NCBI RefSeq assembly: GCF_001435445.1
Contig: NZ_AZDH01000003.1
Location: 74,572-138,571 of the forward strand
Direction: 5' to 3'
DNA: 64,000 nucleotides
Source of the DNA: Companilactobacillus kimchii DSM 13961 = JCM 10707
GTDB taxonomy: Bacteria > Bacillota > Bacilli > Lactobacillales > Lactobacillaceae
Below, one piece after another: positions 1-7,898 of this stretch. Made by a program: the position numbers and the translations under genes. Position 1 is the stretch's first letter. Each line of letters begins with the position of its first letter. The notes beneath the pieces are model-generated. The model saw only the letters and a list, made by a program, of their open reading frames with translations. It did no database searches and was not told where the DNA came from.

Positions 1-27
1 AACTCAAGGTTCCGGTGGTCTTATTTT

Positions 28-96
28 TATACCCCTCACATTGTTTAGATACCCCCATACTAATTGATACCCACCATCATTTATTACTATCCCCAC
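28..96. repeat. Short iterated ATACCCC-like repeats before the HNH gene
   Basis: Four related short words, ATACCCC (29), ATACCCC (49), ATACCC (67) and TATCCCC (88), recur about every 20 bases just upstream of the HNH endonuclease gene. Spacing near two helical turns suggests protein-binding sites. In cos phages the packaging region often lies beside the HNH/terminase genes, so a packaging-site role is possible but only inferred. Confidence 0.35.
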
Positions 97-116
97 ATAG
101 AAAGGACCGCCATCTT

Positions 117-458
117 ATGGTATTGCGAGCAGACAGAACCGGACAACATCGAGTAGCATTTGATAAGAACAAACGTATAATCCTCAAGACTCAATCTGTC
201 TGTGGCATCTGTGGCAGACCGGTAGACAAACGTTTGAAATATCCTGACCCAATGAGTGCTGTCATTGATCACATCATTCCAATCAACAAGGGTGGACATC
301 CAAGCGACATGGACAACCTACAGCTCGCTCATTGGAGTTGTAACAGACAGAAGTCTGACAAGTTATTTAAAAATAAAGAAAATAAAAGTGTTGATGTAAA
401 AACTATTGGTAATAGAAATTTACCTCAATCGTTAGATTGGTCTAAATACCGTTCATAG
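117..458 (+). CDS. Phage HNH endonuclease
   Basis: This 113-residue protein is a small HNH nuclease of the kind encoded beside the packaging genes of cos-type phages, where it is known to assist terminase cleavage. Visible motifs are a zinc CxxC (C29, C32), the catalytic DH pair (D51-H52), N67, and a second zinc pair near H72/C75. The frame is open back to position 15, but I chose ATG 117 because GAAAGGA at 100-106 is a well-placed ribosome binding site and the upstream codons look non-coding. It is followed by a 136-base structured gap and then the portal gene rather than by terminase genes, which is unusual. Confidence 0.85.
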   Translation: MVLRADRTGQHRVAFDKNKRIILKTQSVCGICGRPVDKRLKYPDPMSAVIDHIIPINKGGHPSDMDNLQLAHWSCNRQKSDKLFKNKENKSVDVKTIGNRNLPQSLDWSKYRS

Positions 459-505
459 CGACGTTTTAAACAATTTAATGATTCTGATTGAGCCAAGATT
501 TTAAA

Positions 506-538
506 GGGGGCATGAGACCCCCTACGGCTCGTCAGCCG
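506..538. other. Two adjacent GC-rich hairpins between HNH and portal genes
   Basis: GGGGG (506-510) pairs with CCCCC (518-522) over a 7-base loop. Directly after it CGGCT (525-529) pairs with AGCCG (534-538) over a 4-base loop. No T-run follows, so this is not an ordinary terminator. Its GC content stands out from the AT-rich flanks. A cos/packaging site or a structured RNA are both possible. Confidence 0.5.
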
Positions 539-594
539 AGCTTCACGCCGTCACTGTACATTTTTTCTCATGAATTTATTAAGGAGTTGATATA

Positions 595-1851
595 TTGGAA
601 TATAAAGGAATTGATTACCTTAGAAATAAGCTGTCACATCGCCGTTTCCGGGTAAATATGAGATATAAACAATACGCAATGAAATACCACGAAAACGACC
701 CTGGTATCACTATTCCACCCGAAATTAGGAACCAATATCATGCCGTTCTTGGCTGGTGTGCAAAAGGTGTGGACAGTTTGGCCGATAGATTAGTATTTCG
801 TGATTTTGATAATGATGATTTTAAAGTAAACGAAATCTTCCATGATAATAACCCTGATGTTTTTTTTGATTCTGCAGTTTTGTCTGCATTGATTGGATCA
901 TGTTCATTTGTTTATATTTCAAAGGCAGATGACCAAATTCGTTTGCAAGTTATTGAAGCAAGTAATGCAACGGGAATCATTGATCCAATTACTGGATTGT
1001 TAACTGAAGGATATGCCGTTTTAAAACGTGATGACTTTGGAAATCCGATTAGTGAAGCTTATTTCACAGCTCAATTGACAACGTTTATTACTGGAAAAGA
1101 TGTAACTAATATTCCTAACCATACTAATCATCCATTGTTAGTACCAATCATTTACCGACCGGATGCCGTTAGACCTTTTGGACGTTCAAGGATTACACGT
1201 TCTGGAATGTATTATCAGAAATATGCAAAGCGTACGTTGGAAAGAGCGGATATCACTGCAGAATTCTATTCATTCCCTCAAAAATATGTGGTTGGTCTAA
1301 GTAACGATTCTGAACCAATGGATAGTTGGAAAGCAGCCATTTCATCCATGTTGCAATTTACTAAAGATGACGAAGGAGATAGCCCTAAACTTGGACAATT
1401 CACAACGTCGAGCATGACACCATTTACTGAACAACTTAAAACTGCAGCGGCTGGGTTTGCTGGTGAAATGGGATTGACTATGGACGATTTGGGATTTGCC
1501 TCCGACAATCCATCAAGTGTGGAAGCCATTAAAGCGAGCCATGAGAATCTAAGATTGTCTGGAAGAAAGGCACAACGATCATTTGGTTCTGGATTATTAA
1601 ATGTTGCTTATTTAGCAGCTTGTTTAAGAGATGATTATGCATATGAACGTTCACAATTCATGAATACAATTCCAAAATGGGAACCATTATTCGAAGCAGA
1701 TGCCAATATGTTATCAATCATTGGTGATGGTGCTATCAAGCTTAATCAAGCAATACCTGGGTTTATGGATAAAGAAACTGTTCGTGAAATTACTGGCGTT
1801 AAAGGTTCTGATCAAGAACCACCAATAGAAACTGGTGATGATAATGGATAA
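595..1851 (+). CDS. Phage portal protein
   Basis: This 418-residue protein resembles SPP1 gp6-type portal proteins, which form the dodecameric ring at the capsid vertex through which DNA is pumped. The length fits the family, and the C-terminal half has the helical region and acidic tail typical of portals. The start is TTG at 595, supported by AAGGAG at 581-586. The 3' end overlaps the head morphogenesis gene by a few bases, which suggests translational coupling. Its position before the large terminase gene is the reverse of the usual terminase-portal order. The call rests on overall sequence character and context rather than a single diagnostic motif. Confidence 0.8.
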   Translation: MEYKGIDYLRNKLSHRRFRVNMRYKQYAMKYHENDPGITIPPEIRNQYHAVLGWCAKGVDSLADRLVFRDFDNDDFKVNEIFHDNNPDVFFDSAVLSALIGSCSFVYISKADDQIRLQVIEASNATGIIDPITGLLTEGYAVLKRDDFGNPISEAYFTAQLTTFITGKDVTNIPNHTNHPLLVPIIYRPDAVRPFGRSRITRSGMYYQKYAKRTLERADITAEFYSFPQKYVVGLSNDSEPMDSWKAAISSMLQFTKDDEGDSPKLGQFTTSSMTPFTEQLKTAAAGFAGEMGLTMDDLGFASDNPSSVEAIKASHENLRLSGRKAQRSFGSGLLNVAYLAACLRDDYAYERSQFMNTIPKWEPLFEADANMLSIIGDGAIKLNQAIPGFMDKETVREITGVKGSDQEPPIETGDDNG

Positions 1852-2545
1852 AGATATCGCTATTGATTTATTAAAATTAATTGATGAATCATTTAAAGAT
1901 AAAAACAGTAAAAGTGAAATTTTAAGAAGAGATATTGAGTTATTAAAGAGCGGGAAAGCTACTTACAAAGAAGTTAATGATTTAGCAATTGAAGTTGGAC
2001 AAAACTTATCACATTCAATTAATGAATTTGTAACTGCTAAATCTTTACCAAATGAAAAAATGTATTTCAATATTTCAAACCGATTGATGAATCATACGTT
2101 GAAAAATAACTACGATATTGTAACTGGCTATGCGAGCGACGTTCAGAATCAACTCAATCAAGTTGCTAACTTGCATTTGAAAGCTCAAGTTCCTGATTTT
2201 AATCAAGAAAAAGTAAAAGGCTTAGTGGAGCGTTTAACTGCAGCTGAAACTTTTGATGATATTAAATGGATTCTTGATGAACCATTAGTAACTTTCACTC
2301 AGTCAATCGTTGATGATTCGATTCAAAAAAATGTTGAGTTTCAAGCTAAAGCAGGATTGCAACCAAGAATTACACGTACAGTTGTTGGTAAGCCATGTGA
2401 CTGGTGTAAAAACTTAGCTGGATCATATAGCTATAATAAGGCACCTGATGACATTTATCGACGGCATGAACGATGTCGCTGTGTTGTCGATTACAATCCG
2501 GGAGATGGTAGAAAACAAAATGTTTGGACCAAGGATTGGAAATAA
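1844..2545 (+). CDS. Phage head morphogenesis (MuF-like minor capsid) protein
   Basis: This 233-residue protein follows the portal, as MuF/SPP1 gp7-type minor head proteins do. The diagnostic part is the C-terminal cysteine cluster: CDWC at about 185-188 followed by HERCRC at about 208-213, a pattern common in minor capsid proteins of this group and probably metal-binding. The N-terminal part is helical. ATG codons lie at 1835, 1838 and 1844; I chose 1844, but any gives a short overlap with the portal stop. MuF proteins are thought to be internal head proteins needed for infectious particles. No toxin domain is fused at the C terminus. Confidence 0.75.
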   Translation: MDKDIAIDLLKLIDESFKDKNSKSEILRRDIELLKSGKATYKEVNDLAIEVGQNLSHSINEFVTAKSLPNEKMYFNISNRLMNHTLKNNYDIVTGYASDVQNQLNQVANLHLKAQVPDFNQEKVKGLVERLTAAETFDDIKWILDEPLVTFTQSIVDDSIQKNVEFQAKAGLQPRITRTVVGKPCDWCKNLAGSYSYNKAPDDIYRRHERCRCVVDYNPGDGRKQNVWTKDWK

Positions 2546-2600
2546 AATTTGACCCAAGCAAGTCTATAAACTGCGGGTAACAAGATTGAAAGGGGACATG

Positions 2601-3998
2601 ATGGTTATTGAAGTTAGATTAGGTAATCAGAATCCCACTCAATCGGTAATACTTCCATTTACTAAATCCAGATATAAAACTGCGATTGAAGCCTATGAAA
2701 AATCAGGTCGAACAGCTCAAGAATGGCAAGTTGAATTAGCGAAAGATTTGTTTGCAGTCAACGATGATGGTCTTTGGGTTCATACGAAGTTTGGTTACTC
2801 AATTCCACGAAGGAATGGTAAAACCGAATTAATTGTTATCCGTGAGATTCAAGGACTGCTAGATGGTGAACAAATCTTACATACTGCTCACAGGACTACC
2901 ACATCTCATTCATCTTGGGAACGTGTTTTAAAACTCCTGGATAATGCTGGAATTAAATATCGTTCCTTGAAAGCTGTAGGACGTGAACGAATTGATTTAC
3001 CTGATACTGGTGGACGTGTGGAATTTCGTACCAGGACTTCCACAGGTGGACTTGGTGAAGGTTTTGACTTGTTAGTCATTGATGAGGCTCAAGAATATAC
3101 AACTGATCAAGAATCAGCATTAAAATATGTCGTTACTGATAGTGATAACCCACAAACTATTTTCTGTGGAACACCACCAACACCACTTTCTTCAGGAACT
3201 GTTTTTGTTGATTTTAGAAATAGTATTCTTAGTGGTAAAACCGAAAATGCAGGTTGGGCTGAATGGTCAGTTGAAGAGCAATCAAATATTAGAGATAGGG
3301 ACTTATGGTATAAAACTAATCCATCACTTGGAACAATATTTACTGAACGTTCAATCCAAGATGAAGTTGGTTCTGATGAGATTGACTTTAATATTCAGCG
3401 GCTGGGTCTTTGGATTAAATATAATCAAAAATCGGCTATATCAGAAAATGAATGGGATGAATTGAAAGTTTATTCTTTACCGATTTTGCAAGGTCCAATC
3501 TATGTTGGAATTAAATATGGTAATGATAATGCTAACGTGGCAATGAGTATTGCAGTTCATACCTTATCAGGAAAAGTATTTGTAGAGTCTATTGATTGTC
3601 AATCAATTCGAAATGGTAATAATTGGATACTTAATTTCTTGCGAATTGCGGACATCAAGAAAGTTGTAATTGATGGTGCAAGCGGTCAAAATATTTTGGC
3701 AAGTGAGATGAAAGACTTCAAGTTGAAGTCACCAATATTACCAACGGTAAAAGAAGTTATTAATGCTAATTCACTATGGGAACAGGGTATTTATCAGCAG
3801 TCAATTTGTCATTCCAATCAACCATCACTAACTGTAGTTGTTACTAATACAGCCAAAAGAAATATTGGTTCAAGTGGTGGTTTTGGCTACAAGTCGCAGT
3901 TTGATGACATGGATATTAGTTTAATGGATAGTGCCTTACTAGCACATTGGGCTTGTTCAAACGACAAACCTAAGAAAAAACAAAAAATTGGATATTAA
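2601..3998 (+). CDS. terL: Phage terminase large subunit
   Basis: This 465-residue packaging motor has an N-terminal ATPase and a C-terminal nuclease. The Walker A-like motif SIPRRNGKTE is at about 67-76 and Walker B with the catalytic glutamate, LLVIDEAQ, at about 157-164. The nuclease acidic residues are likely the aspartates in GNDN, VIDG and LMDSALLA. The SxPRRNGK form points to the Terminase_1/HK97-like group. An earlier TTG at 2586 is in frame, but AAAGGGG at 2589-2595 favours ATG 2601 (or 2598). No small terminase gene is visible in the window. Lying after portal and MuF genes instead of before them is the notable feature. Confidence 0.88.
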   Translation: MVIEVRLGNQNPTQSVILPFTKSRYKTAIEAYEKSGRTAQEWQVELAKDLFAVNDDGLWVHTKFGYSIPRRNGKTELIVIREIQGLLDGEQILHTAHRTTTSHSSWERVLKLLDNAGIKYRSLKAVGRERIDLPDTGGRVEFRTRTSTGGLGEGFDLLVIDEAQEYTTDQESALKYVVTDSDNPQTIFCGTPPTPLSSGTVFVDFRNSILSGKTENAGWAEWSVEEQSNIRDRDLWYKTNPSLGTIFTERSIQDEVGSDEIDFNIQRLGLWIKYNQKSAISENEWDELKVYSLPILQGPIYVGIKYGNDNANVAMSIAVHTLSGKVFVESIDCQSIRNGNNWILNFLRIADIKKVVIDGASGQNILASEMKDFKLKSPILPTVKEVINANSLWEQGIYQQSICHSNQPSLTVVVTNTAKRNIGSSGGFGYKSQFDDMDISLMDSALLAHWACSNDKPKKKQKIGY

Positions 3999-4002
3999 TT
4001 TT

Positions 4003-4028
4003 GGACGTTTTCCATACGTCTATTTTTT
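4003..4028 (+). terminator. Terminator-like hairpin after terL
   Basis: GACGT (4004-4008) pairs with ACGTC (4016-4020) over a 7-base loop and is followed by a T-rich run ending at 4028. It lies between terL and the scaffold gene and could reduce read-through or stabilise an mRNA end. The stem is short, so strength is uncertain. Confidence 0.45.
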
Positions 4029-4080
4029 ATGCCAAAAATTACCGATACCACCGGGTAAGTGGGAGAAAGGATTTTAAATT

Positions 4081-4548
4081 ATGACTTTTAAAGCAATTGA
4101 AACACAAGAGGAACTTGACCAAATTATTCAAGGACGTTTGGACCGACAGAAGGAATCATTGGTAAAACAGTATTCAGATTATGACGATTTAAAGAAACAA
4201 GTATCAATATTGACTAATGAAAATACTTCACTGCAATCAACAATCAGTAAGAGCAAAGAAAAGTATGCTGATTATGACCAAAATATTGAAAATTTAAATT
4301 CCAAAATTTCAGGATATGAAACAGCTAATCTAAAAACCAAAATTGCCTTAGAAAATGGACTTCCTTATGACTTAGCAGATCGTTTGGTTGGTGATGATGA
4401 AGAAAGTTTGAAAGCTGATGCTGAAAGATTAGCTGGTTTTGTAAAGAAGGATGACCCAGTACCACCACTAAAAGACCCTGAACCAAATACTGGTTCAGAT
4501 GAGAATAGTGCATACAAAAATTTAATTGATAACTTAGAAGGAGAATAA
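4081..4548 (+). CDS. Phage scaffolding protein
   Basis: This 155-residue, highly charged protein lies immediately before the major capsid gene, the standard place for a scaffold that guides procapsid assembly. It is mostly predicted coiled coil (about residues 10-90) with repeated heptad-like leucines, followed by a proline- and acid-rich stretch. The C terminus, SAYKNLIDNL, is typical of GP20-like scaffolds. The ribosome site is GAGAAAGGA before ATG 4081. The gene end carries AAGGAG, which serves the capsid gene. Identification is by size, composition and position. Confidence 0.75.
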   Translation: MTFKAIETQEELDQIIQGRLDRQKESLVKQYSDYDDLKKQVSILTNENTSLQSTISKSKEKYADYDQNIENLNSKISGYETANLKTKIALENGLPYDLADRLVGDDEESLKADAERLAGFVKKDDPVPPLKDPEPNTGSDENSAYKNLIDNLEGE

Positions 4549-4555
4549 AAAAATT

Positions 4556-5443
4556 ATGACAACATCAAAGGGAAATTTATTTGATCCAACATTAATTACA
4601 GATTTAATTAGTAAAGTTAAAGGTAATAGTTCTTTGGCAATCCTATCTGGTCAAAAGCCAGTAGCATTTAATGGACAAAAAGAATTTACATTTTCAATGG
4701 ACAAGGATATCGATATTGTTGCTGAGAATGGAAAGAAAACTGAAGGTGGAGTTACTATTGCGCCAGTAACGATTGTTCCCATTAAGGTGGAATATGGCGC
4801 CCGTGTTTCTGATGAATTCATTTATGCCACGGATGAAGAAAAAATCGATATTTTGAAGGCATTTAATGATGGATATGCTAAGAAATTAGCACGTGGTTTA
4901 GACTTGATGGCCTTCCATGGTGTAAATCCAAGAACTAAAGAAGTATCCGCAATCATTGGTAAAAATAGTTTTGATACTTCCATCACTCAAACGGTTGATT
5001 TTAACGCTGCTGACCCGGACACAAATATCGAAGCTGCTGTTGAACTCGTTCAGGGTTCAGAAGGTGTGGTTTCTGGTATGGCAATTGATACACAGTTTTC
5101 ATCTGCTTTAGCAAAAATGCGTGATAACAGTAATAATCGTTTATTCCCAACATTAGCTTGGGGTGCCAATCCTGGTTCAATCAATGGATTGCAAACAGAT
5201 GTAAATAATACCGTTGCAAGTGGTTCAAAAGATTACGCAATTTTGGGTGACTTTACTAATATGTTCCAATGGGGATTTGCTAAACAAATTCCGATGGAAG
5301 TAATTCAATATGGTGATCCAGACAATTCAGGCCAAGATTTAAAGGGTTATAACCAAGTTTACTTGCGTTCTGAAACATATCTAGGCTGGGGAATTATGGA
5401 TACTAATAGTTTTGCACGTGTAATTAAACCAGCGGAGGCATAA
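4556..5443 (+). CDS. Phage major capsid protein (HK97 fold family)
   Basis: This 295-residue protein is the likely major capsid subunit: its length fits, it follows the scaffold, and it is the first gene of the head-completion block. The central region resembles the spine and A-domain pattern of HK97-like capsids, with the typical C-terminal run of short strands (GWGIMDTNSFARVI). The scaffold is a separate gene rather than a fused N-terminal delta domain. Start ATG 4556 is preceded by AAGGAG at 4538-4543, a somewhat long spacing. No protease gene is visible, so maturation is probably cleavage-independent; this is inference. Confidence 0.82.
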   Translation: MTTSKGNLFDPTLITDLISKVKGNSSLAILSGQKPVAFNGQKEFTFSMDKDIDIVAENGKKTEGGVTIAPVTIVPIKVEYGARVSDEFIYATDEEKIDILKAFNDGYAKKLARGLDLMAFHGVNPRTKEVSAIIGKNSFDTSITQTVDFNAADPDTNIEAAVELVQGSEGVVSGMAIDTQFSSALAKMRDNSNNRLFPTLAWGANPGSINGLQTDVNNTVASGSKDYAILGDFTNMFQWGFAKQIPMEVIQYGDPDNSGQDLKGYNQVYLRSETYLGWGIMDTNSFARVIKPAEA

Positions 5444-5444
5444 A

Positions 5445-5723
5445 ATGAAATATCAAAATACTAAGACCAAAATTATTATTGATGTGAGTTCAAAAATTCA
5501 TGGCGATAATTGGATTAAGGTAGGAGAACTACCAAACCAACCACCAAAGAAGAATGATGAAAAACAAGAAGATACTTTAGACAATGAACCTGAAACTGAT
5601 AATGTTCCCAAGGGCATTACTAAAGCACAAATTATGCAAGAATTGGATGCATTTGGAATCAAATACGATTCCAATGCTAAGAAAGAAATTCTTTATGATT
5701 TGATGATGAAAGGTAAGAAATAG
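5445..5723 (+). CDS. Small phage head protein with LEM/HeH-like C terminus
   Basis: This 92-residue protein follows the capsid gene by one base. It has a short N-terminal beta-like segment, an acidic linker rich in E, D, P and N (about 30-55), and a C-terminal helix-extended-loop-helix segment (GITKAQIMQELDAFGIKY...) similar to the HeH/Rho-N-like modules seen in small phage head proteins. It may decorate or complete the head. The ribosome site GCGGAGG lies in the end of the capsid gene. The exact function is not established. Confidence 0.55.
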   Translation: MKYQNTKTKIIIDVSSKIHGDNWIKVGELPNQPPKKNDEKQEDTLDNEPETDNVPKGITKAQIMQELDAFGIKYDSNAKKEILYDLMMKGKK

Positions 5724-5725
5724 TC

Positions 5726-6130
5726 ATGGATGATTTTGCTACGATTGATGATTTACAAGTAATGTGGCGAAAGCTTAAACCTGATGAAATTCCACGTGCC
5801 ACCAAACTGCTTAAAGTAGTCTCTGACTCATTAAGAGAGCAAGCGCTCAAAGTTGGTAAGGACCTTGATAAGATGGTTGCAGAGCGGTTATCTTATGCCA
5901 CAGTAGTTCAATCTGTAACCGTGGATGTTGTTGCAAGGACGTTAATGACATCAACTGATCAGGAACCAATGACACAAGCGAGTGAAGCAGCTATGGGCTA
6001 TTCATGGTCTGGATCGTACTTAGTTCCTGGAGGTGGTTTATTCATTAAAAATTCAGAACTAACTAAATTAGGTTTGAGACGGCAAAGATACGGGGTGATG
6101 GAACCTTATGACACGAATCCACGGAATTAG
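5726..6130 (+). CDS. Head-tail connector protein (Gp15/Gp19-like)
   Basis: This 134-residue helical protein matches the Gp19/Gp15/Gp42 family of head-tail adaptor proteins, which dock on the portal after packaging. The pattern is an N-terminal acidic helix beginning FATIDDL, a central helix around VAERLSYATVVQSVTVDVV, and a C-terminal GYSWSGSYLVPGG segment. It overlaps the next gene by 23 bases. Neighbours on both sides are head-closure genes, which supports the call. Confidence 0.7.
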   Translation: MDDFATIDDLQVMWRKLKPDEIPRATKLLKVVSDSLREQALKVGKDLDKMVAERLSYATVVQSVTVDVVARTLMTSTDQEPMTQASEAAMGYSWSGSYLVPGGGLFIKNSELTKLGLRRQRYGVMEPYDTNPRN

Positions 6131-6446
6131 CATTATTTTGATGGATAGAATTGAAACAGGCGTTGATGGTTTTGGCAAAACGATTTTTAAGGAAAAACCA
6201 ATTAAAATTCAGAATGTTTTAGTTAGTCCTACATCAACTGATGATGTTGCTAATCAATTAAACTTGACTGGTAAAAAGATTGTTTATGATTTGGCAATTC
6301 CTAAAGGCGATGATCATGATTGGACCAATAAAGAAGTTCAATTCTTTGGAAAGAAATGGCGGACAGTTGGAGTTCCACTTGAAGGAATTGAAGATATGAT
6401 CCCGCTTGACTGGAACAAGAAAGTGACAGTGGAATATTATGGCTAA
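6108..6446 (+). CDS. Head closure (putative minor capsid) protein
   Basis: This 112-residue protein occupies the second position of the connector block, where head-closure proteins (SPP1 gp16-like) usually lie. It looks beta-rich, with a QFFGKKWRTVGVPLEG motif typical of this small family. GGGGTG at 6092-6097 precedes the ATG at 6108, so initiation occurs inside the upstream gene. It overlaps the next ORF by 8 bases, consistent with coupled expression. The family assignment is by pattern and synteny. Confidence 0.6.
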   Translation: MTRIHGISIILMDRIETGVDGFGKTIFKEKPIKIQNVLVSPTSTDDVANQLNLTGKKIVYDLAIPKGDDHDWTNKEVQFFGKKWRTVGVPLEGIEDMIPLDWNKKVTVEYYG

Positions 6447-6675
6447 AAATAAATTTGTACTTAATCATGGTGGTGTTGGTGAATTACTTAAATCTGCAGC
6501 AATGCAAAGTATTGTAGAAGAGCATGCTAGTGAGATTAGAAAATCAGCAGGTGATGGGTATGCTCAAGATACTTATGTTGGTAAAAGTCGTGTAAATGCT
6601 AGTGTTTACGCTGATAGTTATAAAGCTAGAAAAGATAATTTAAAAAATAATACGCTACTAAAGGCGGTGCAGTAA
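6439..6675 (+). CDS. Small HK97 gp10-like tail-joining protein
   Basis: At 78 residues this is short compared with typical HK97 gp10-type proteins (about 100-140). It has the expected order for the family: a helix (SIVEEHASEIRKSA), a YVGKSRVNASVYAD strand pair, and a C-terminal basic end. The family usually caps the tail tube and joins it to the head. Its stop codon overlaps the start of the following gene (TAATGA). Confidence 0.55.
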   Translation: MAKNKFVLNHGGVGELLKSAAMQSIVEEHASEIRKSAGDGYAQDTYVGKSRVNASVYADSYKARKDNLKNNTLLKAVQ

Positions 6676-7007
6676 TGATTGAAGAAATAATTAAAAATTA
6701 TTTGGACGGTCATTTTATAGCACCGTCTTTTTTAGAAAGACCAGAGAATCCGCCAGAGCGCTATATTATTTTTGAAAAAACAGGTGGATCAGAAACTAAT
6801 CATATTGATTCTGCAACGATTGCATTTCAATGCTATGCAGAAAGCCTTTATGAGGCATCTAAGTTAAATGTAAAACTTAAAGCATGTTTAAATGAAATGA
6901 TTTATTTTACAGATATCAGTAAAGCTAAATTGAATTCAGACTATAACTTTACTGATCCAGAAACAAAAGAATATCGCTATCAAGCAGTTTACGATTTTAA
7001 ATATTAG
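6675..7007 (+). CDS. Tail completion / tail-terminator-like protein
   Basis: This 110-residue protein directly precedes the major tail protein, the usual place for the tail terminator that caps the tail tube. It starts with an amphipathic helix (MIEEIIKNYL) followed by ERPENPPERYIIFEKTGG and a beta-rich second half, matching minor capsid or DUF3168-like proteins. It begins at the stop of the previous gene by a one-base overlap. The identity is inferred mainly from synteny. Confidence 0.58.
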   Translation: MIEEIIKNYLDGHFIAPSFLERPENPPERYIIFEKTGGSETNHIDSATIAFQCYAESLYEASKLNVKLKACLNEMIYFTDISKAKLNSDYNFTDPETKEYRYQAVYDFKY

Positions 7008-7018
7008 GAGGATAAAAA

Positions 7019-7597
7019 ATGTCAGATACTCAAAATGTTTCAGTTGCTAAACCAAAAATCGGTGGTGCCGCTTATTCAGCACCACTTGGGACTGTTTTGC
7101 CTACCGATTCAATTACTAAGTTGGATGCTTCTTATAAAGCACTTGGATATATTTCAGAAGATGGTTTAACCAATACAAATAGCCCTGATTCAGATTCAAT
7201 CAAGGCTTGGGGCGGTGATACAGTATCCGTTGTTCAAAAAGGTAAGGAAGATACATTCCAATACACGCTAATCGAGTCTATGAATCTTGATGTTCTTAAA
7301 GAAGTTTATGGTGAAAAGAATGTCACTGGAGATATGGAATCAGGAATTAAAATTGTAGCCAATTCAGATGAATATGAACCTCATATCTTAGTTTTTGATA
7401 TGGTTCTAAAAGGTGGAATTTTCAAGCGTATTGTTATTCCTAACGGTACTATTTCAGAGATTGGTGATATTAGTTATACAGATGAGGATGCTGTTGGATT
7501 TGAAACAACTTTTACTGCTTCACCAGATAAAACAGGTGCAAATCATTACGAATATATTAACAAACCTACTGCATCAGTTGAAACCAAAGGAGAATAA
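7019..7597 (+). CDS. Phage major tail protein
   Basis: This 192-residue protein is the likely tail tube subunit. It has a strong ribosome site (TAGGAGG), an appropriate length for a siphovirus tube protein, and lies directly before the tail assembly chaperones and tape measure. The sequence is rich in beta-prone stretches, with the typical ...DSIKAWGGDTVSVVQ... and TFTASPDKTG segments. There is no Ig-like extension at the C terminus. Assignment is firm on synteny and good on sequence. Confidence 0.8.
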   Translation: MSDTQNVSVAKPKIGGAAYSAPLGTVLPTDSITKLDASYKALGYISEDGLTNTNSPDSDSIKAWGGDTVSVVQKGKEDTFQYTLIESMNLDVLKEVYGEKNVTGDMESGIKIVANSDEYEPHILVFDMVLKGGIFKRIVIPNGTISEIGDISYTDEDAVGFETTFTASPDKTGANHYEYINKPTASVETKGE

Positions 7598-7602
7598 TCA
7601 AT

Positions 7603-7866
7603 ATGATCAAGGGTAAAACTAAATCAGGATTTAACTATATTATTCCTGAAAAGCGTTTGGATAATTATGAGTTATTGGAAGCAATTAGTGATGTGGAAGA
7701 TAACCCTTTGGTAATGCCAAAAGTTTTGAAATTATTGTTTGGTAAAGAACAAACTGAAAAATTAAAGAAACATCTTGCCGATAAAGAAGGCTTGATTTCA
7801 ATGGAAAAAATGACTGCTGAAATTCAAGAAATTTTTGAATCTCAAAGCCAAGCAAAAAAATCTTAA
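7603..7866 (+). CDS. Tail assembly chaperone (G-like)
   Basis: This 87-residue protein lies between the major tail protein and the tape measure, where the lambda G-type chaperone is found. It is helical and acidic. Its last codons are GCA AAA AAA TCT TAA, which contain a slippery heptamer at 7854-7860. A -1 slip there enters the open frame of the next gene without a stop, giving a predicted 214-residue G-T fusion. These chaperones coat the tape measure during tail assembly and are absent from the virion. GGAG lies just upstream of ATG 7603. Confidence 0.75.
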   Translation: MIKGKTKSGFNYIIPEKRLDNYELLEAISDVEDNPLVMPKVLKLLFGKEQTEKLKKHLADKEGLISMEKMTAEIQEIFESQSQAKKS

Positions 7867-7898
7867 TCCTTGCCTACATGATAAAAATTGATAAGGAT
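7854..7898 (+). promoter_or_regulatory. -1 programmed ribosomal frameshift signal (A AAA AAA)
   Basis: The heptamer A AAA AAA at 7854-7860 is correctly phased with the G-frame codons AAA AAA. Five bases downstream, ATCCTT (7866-7871) can pair with AAGGAT (7893-7898). The T frame is open from 7839, so the overlap window is 7839-7866. Frameshifting at this position is well known in tailed phages. The stem here is weak and only predicted. Confidence 0.75.
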
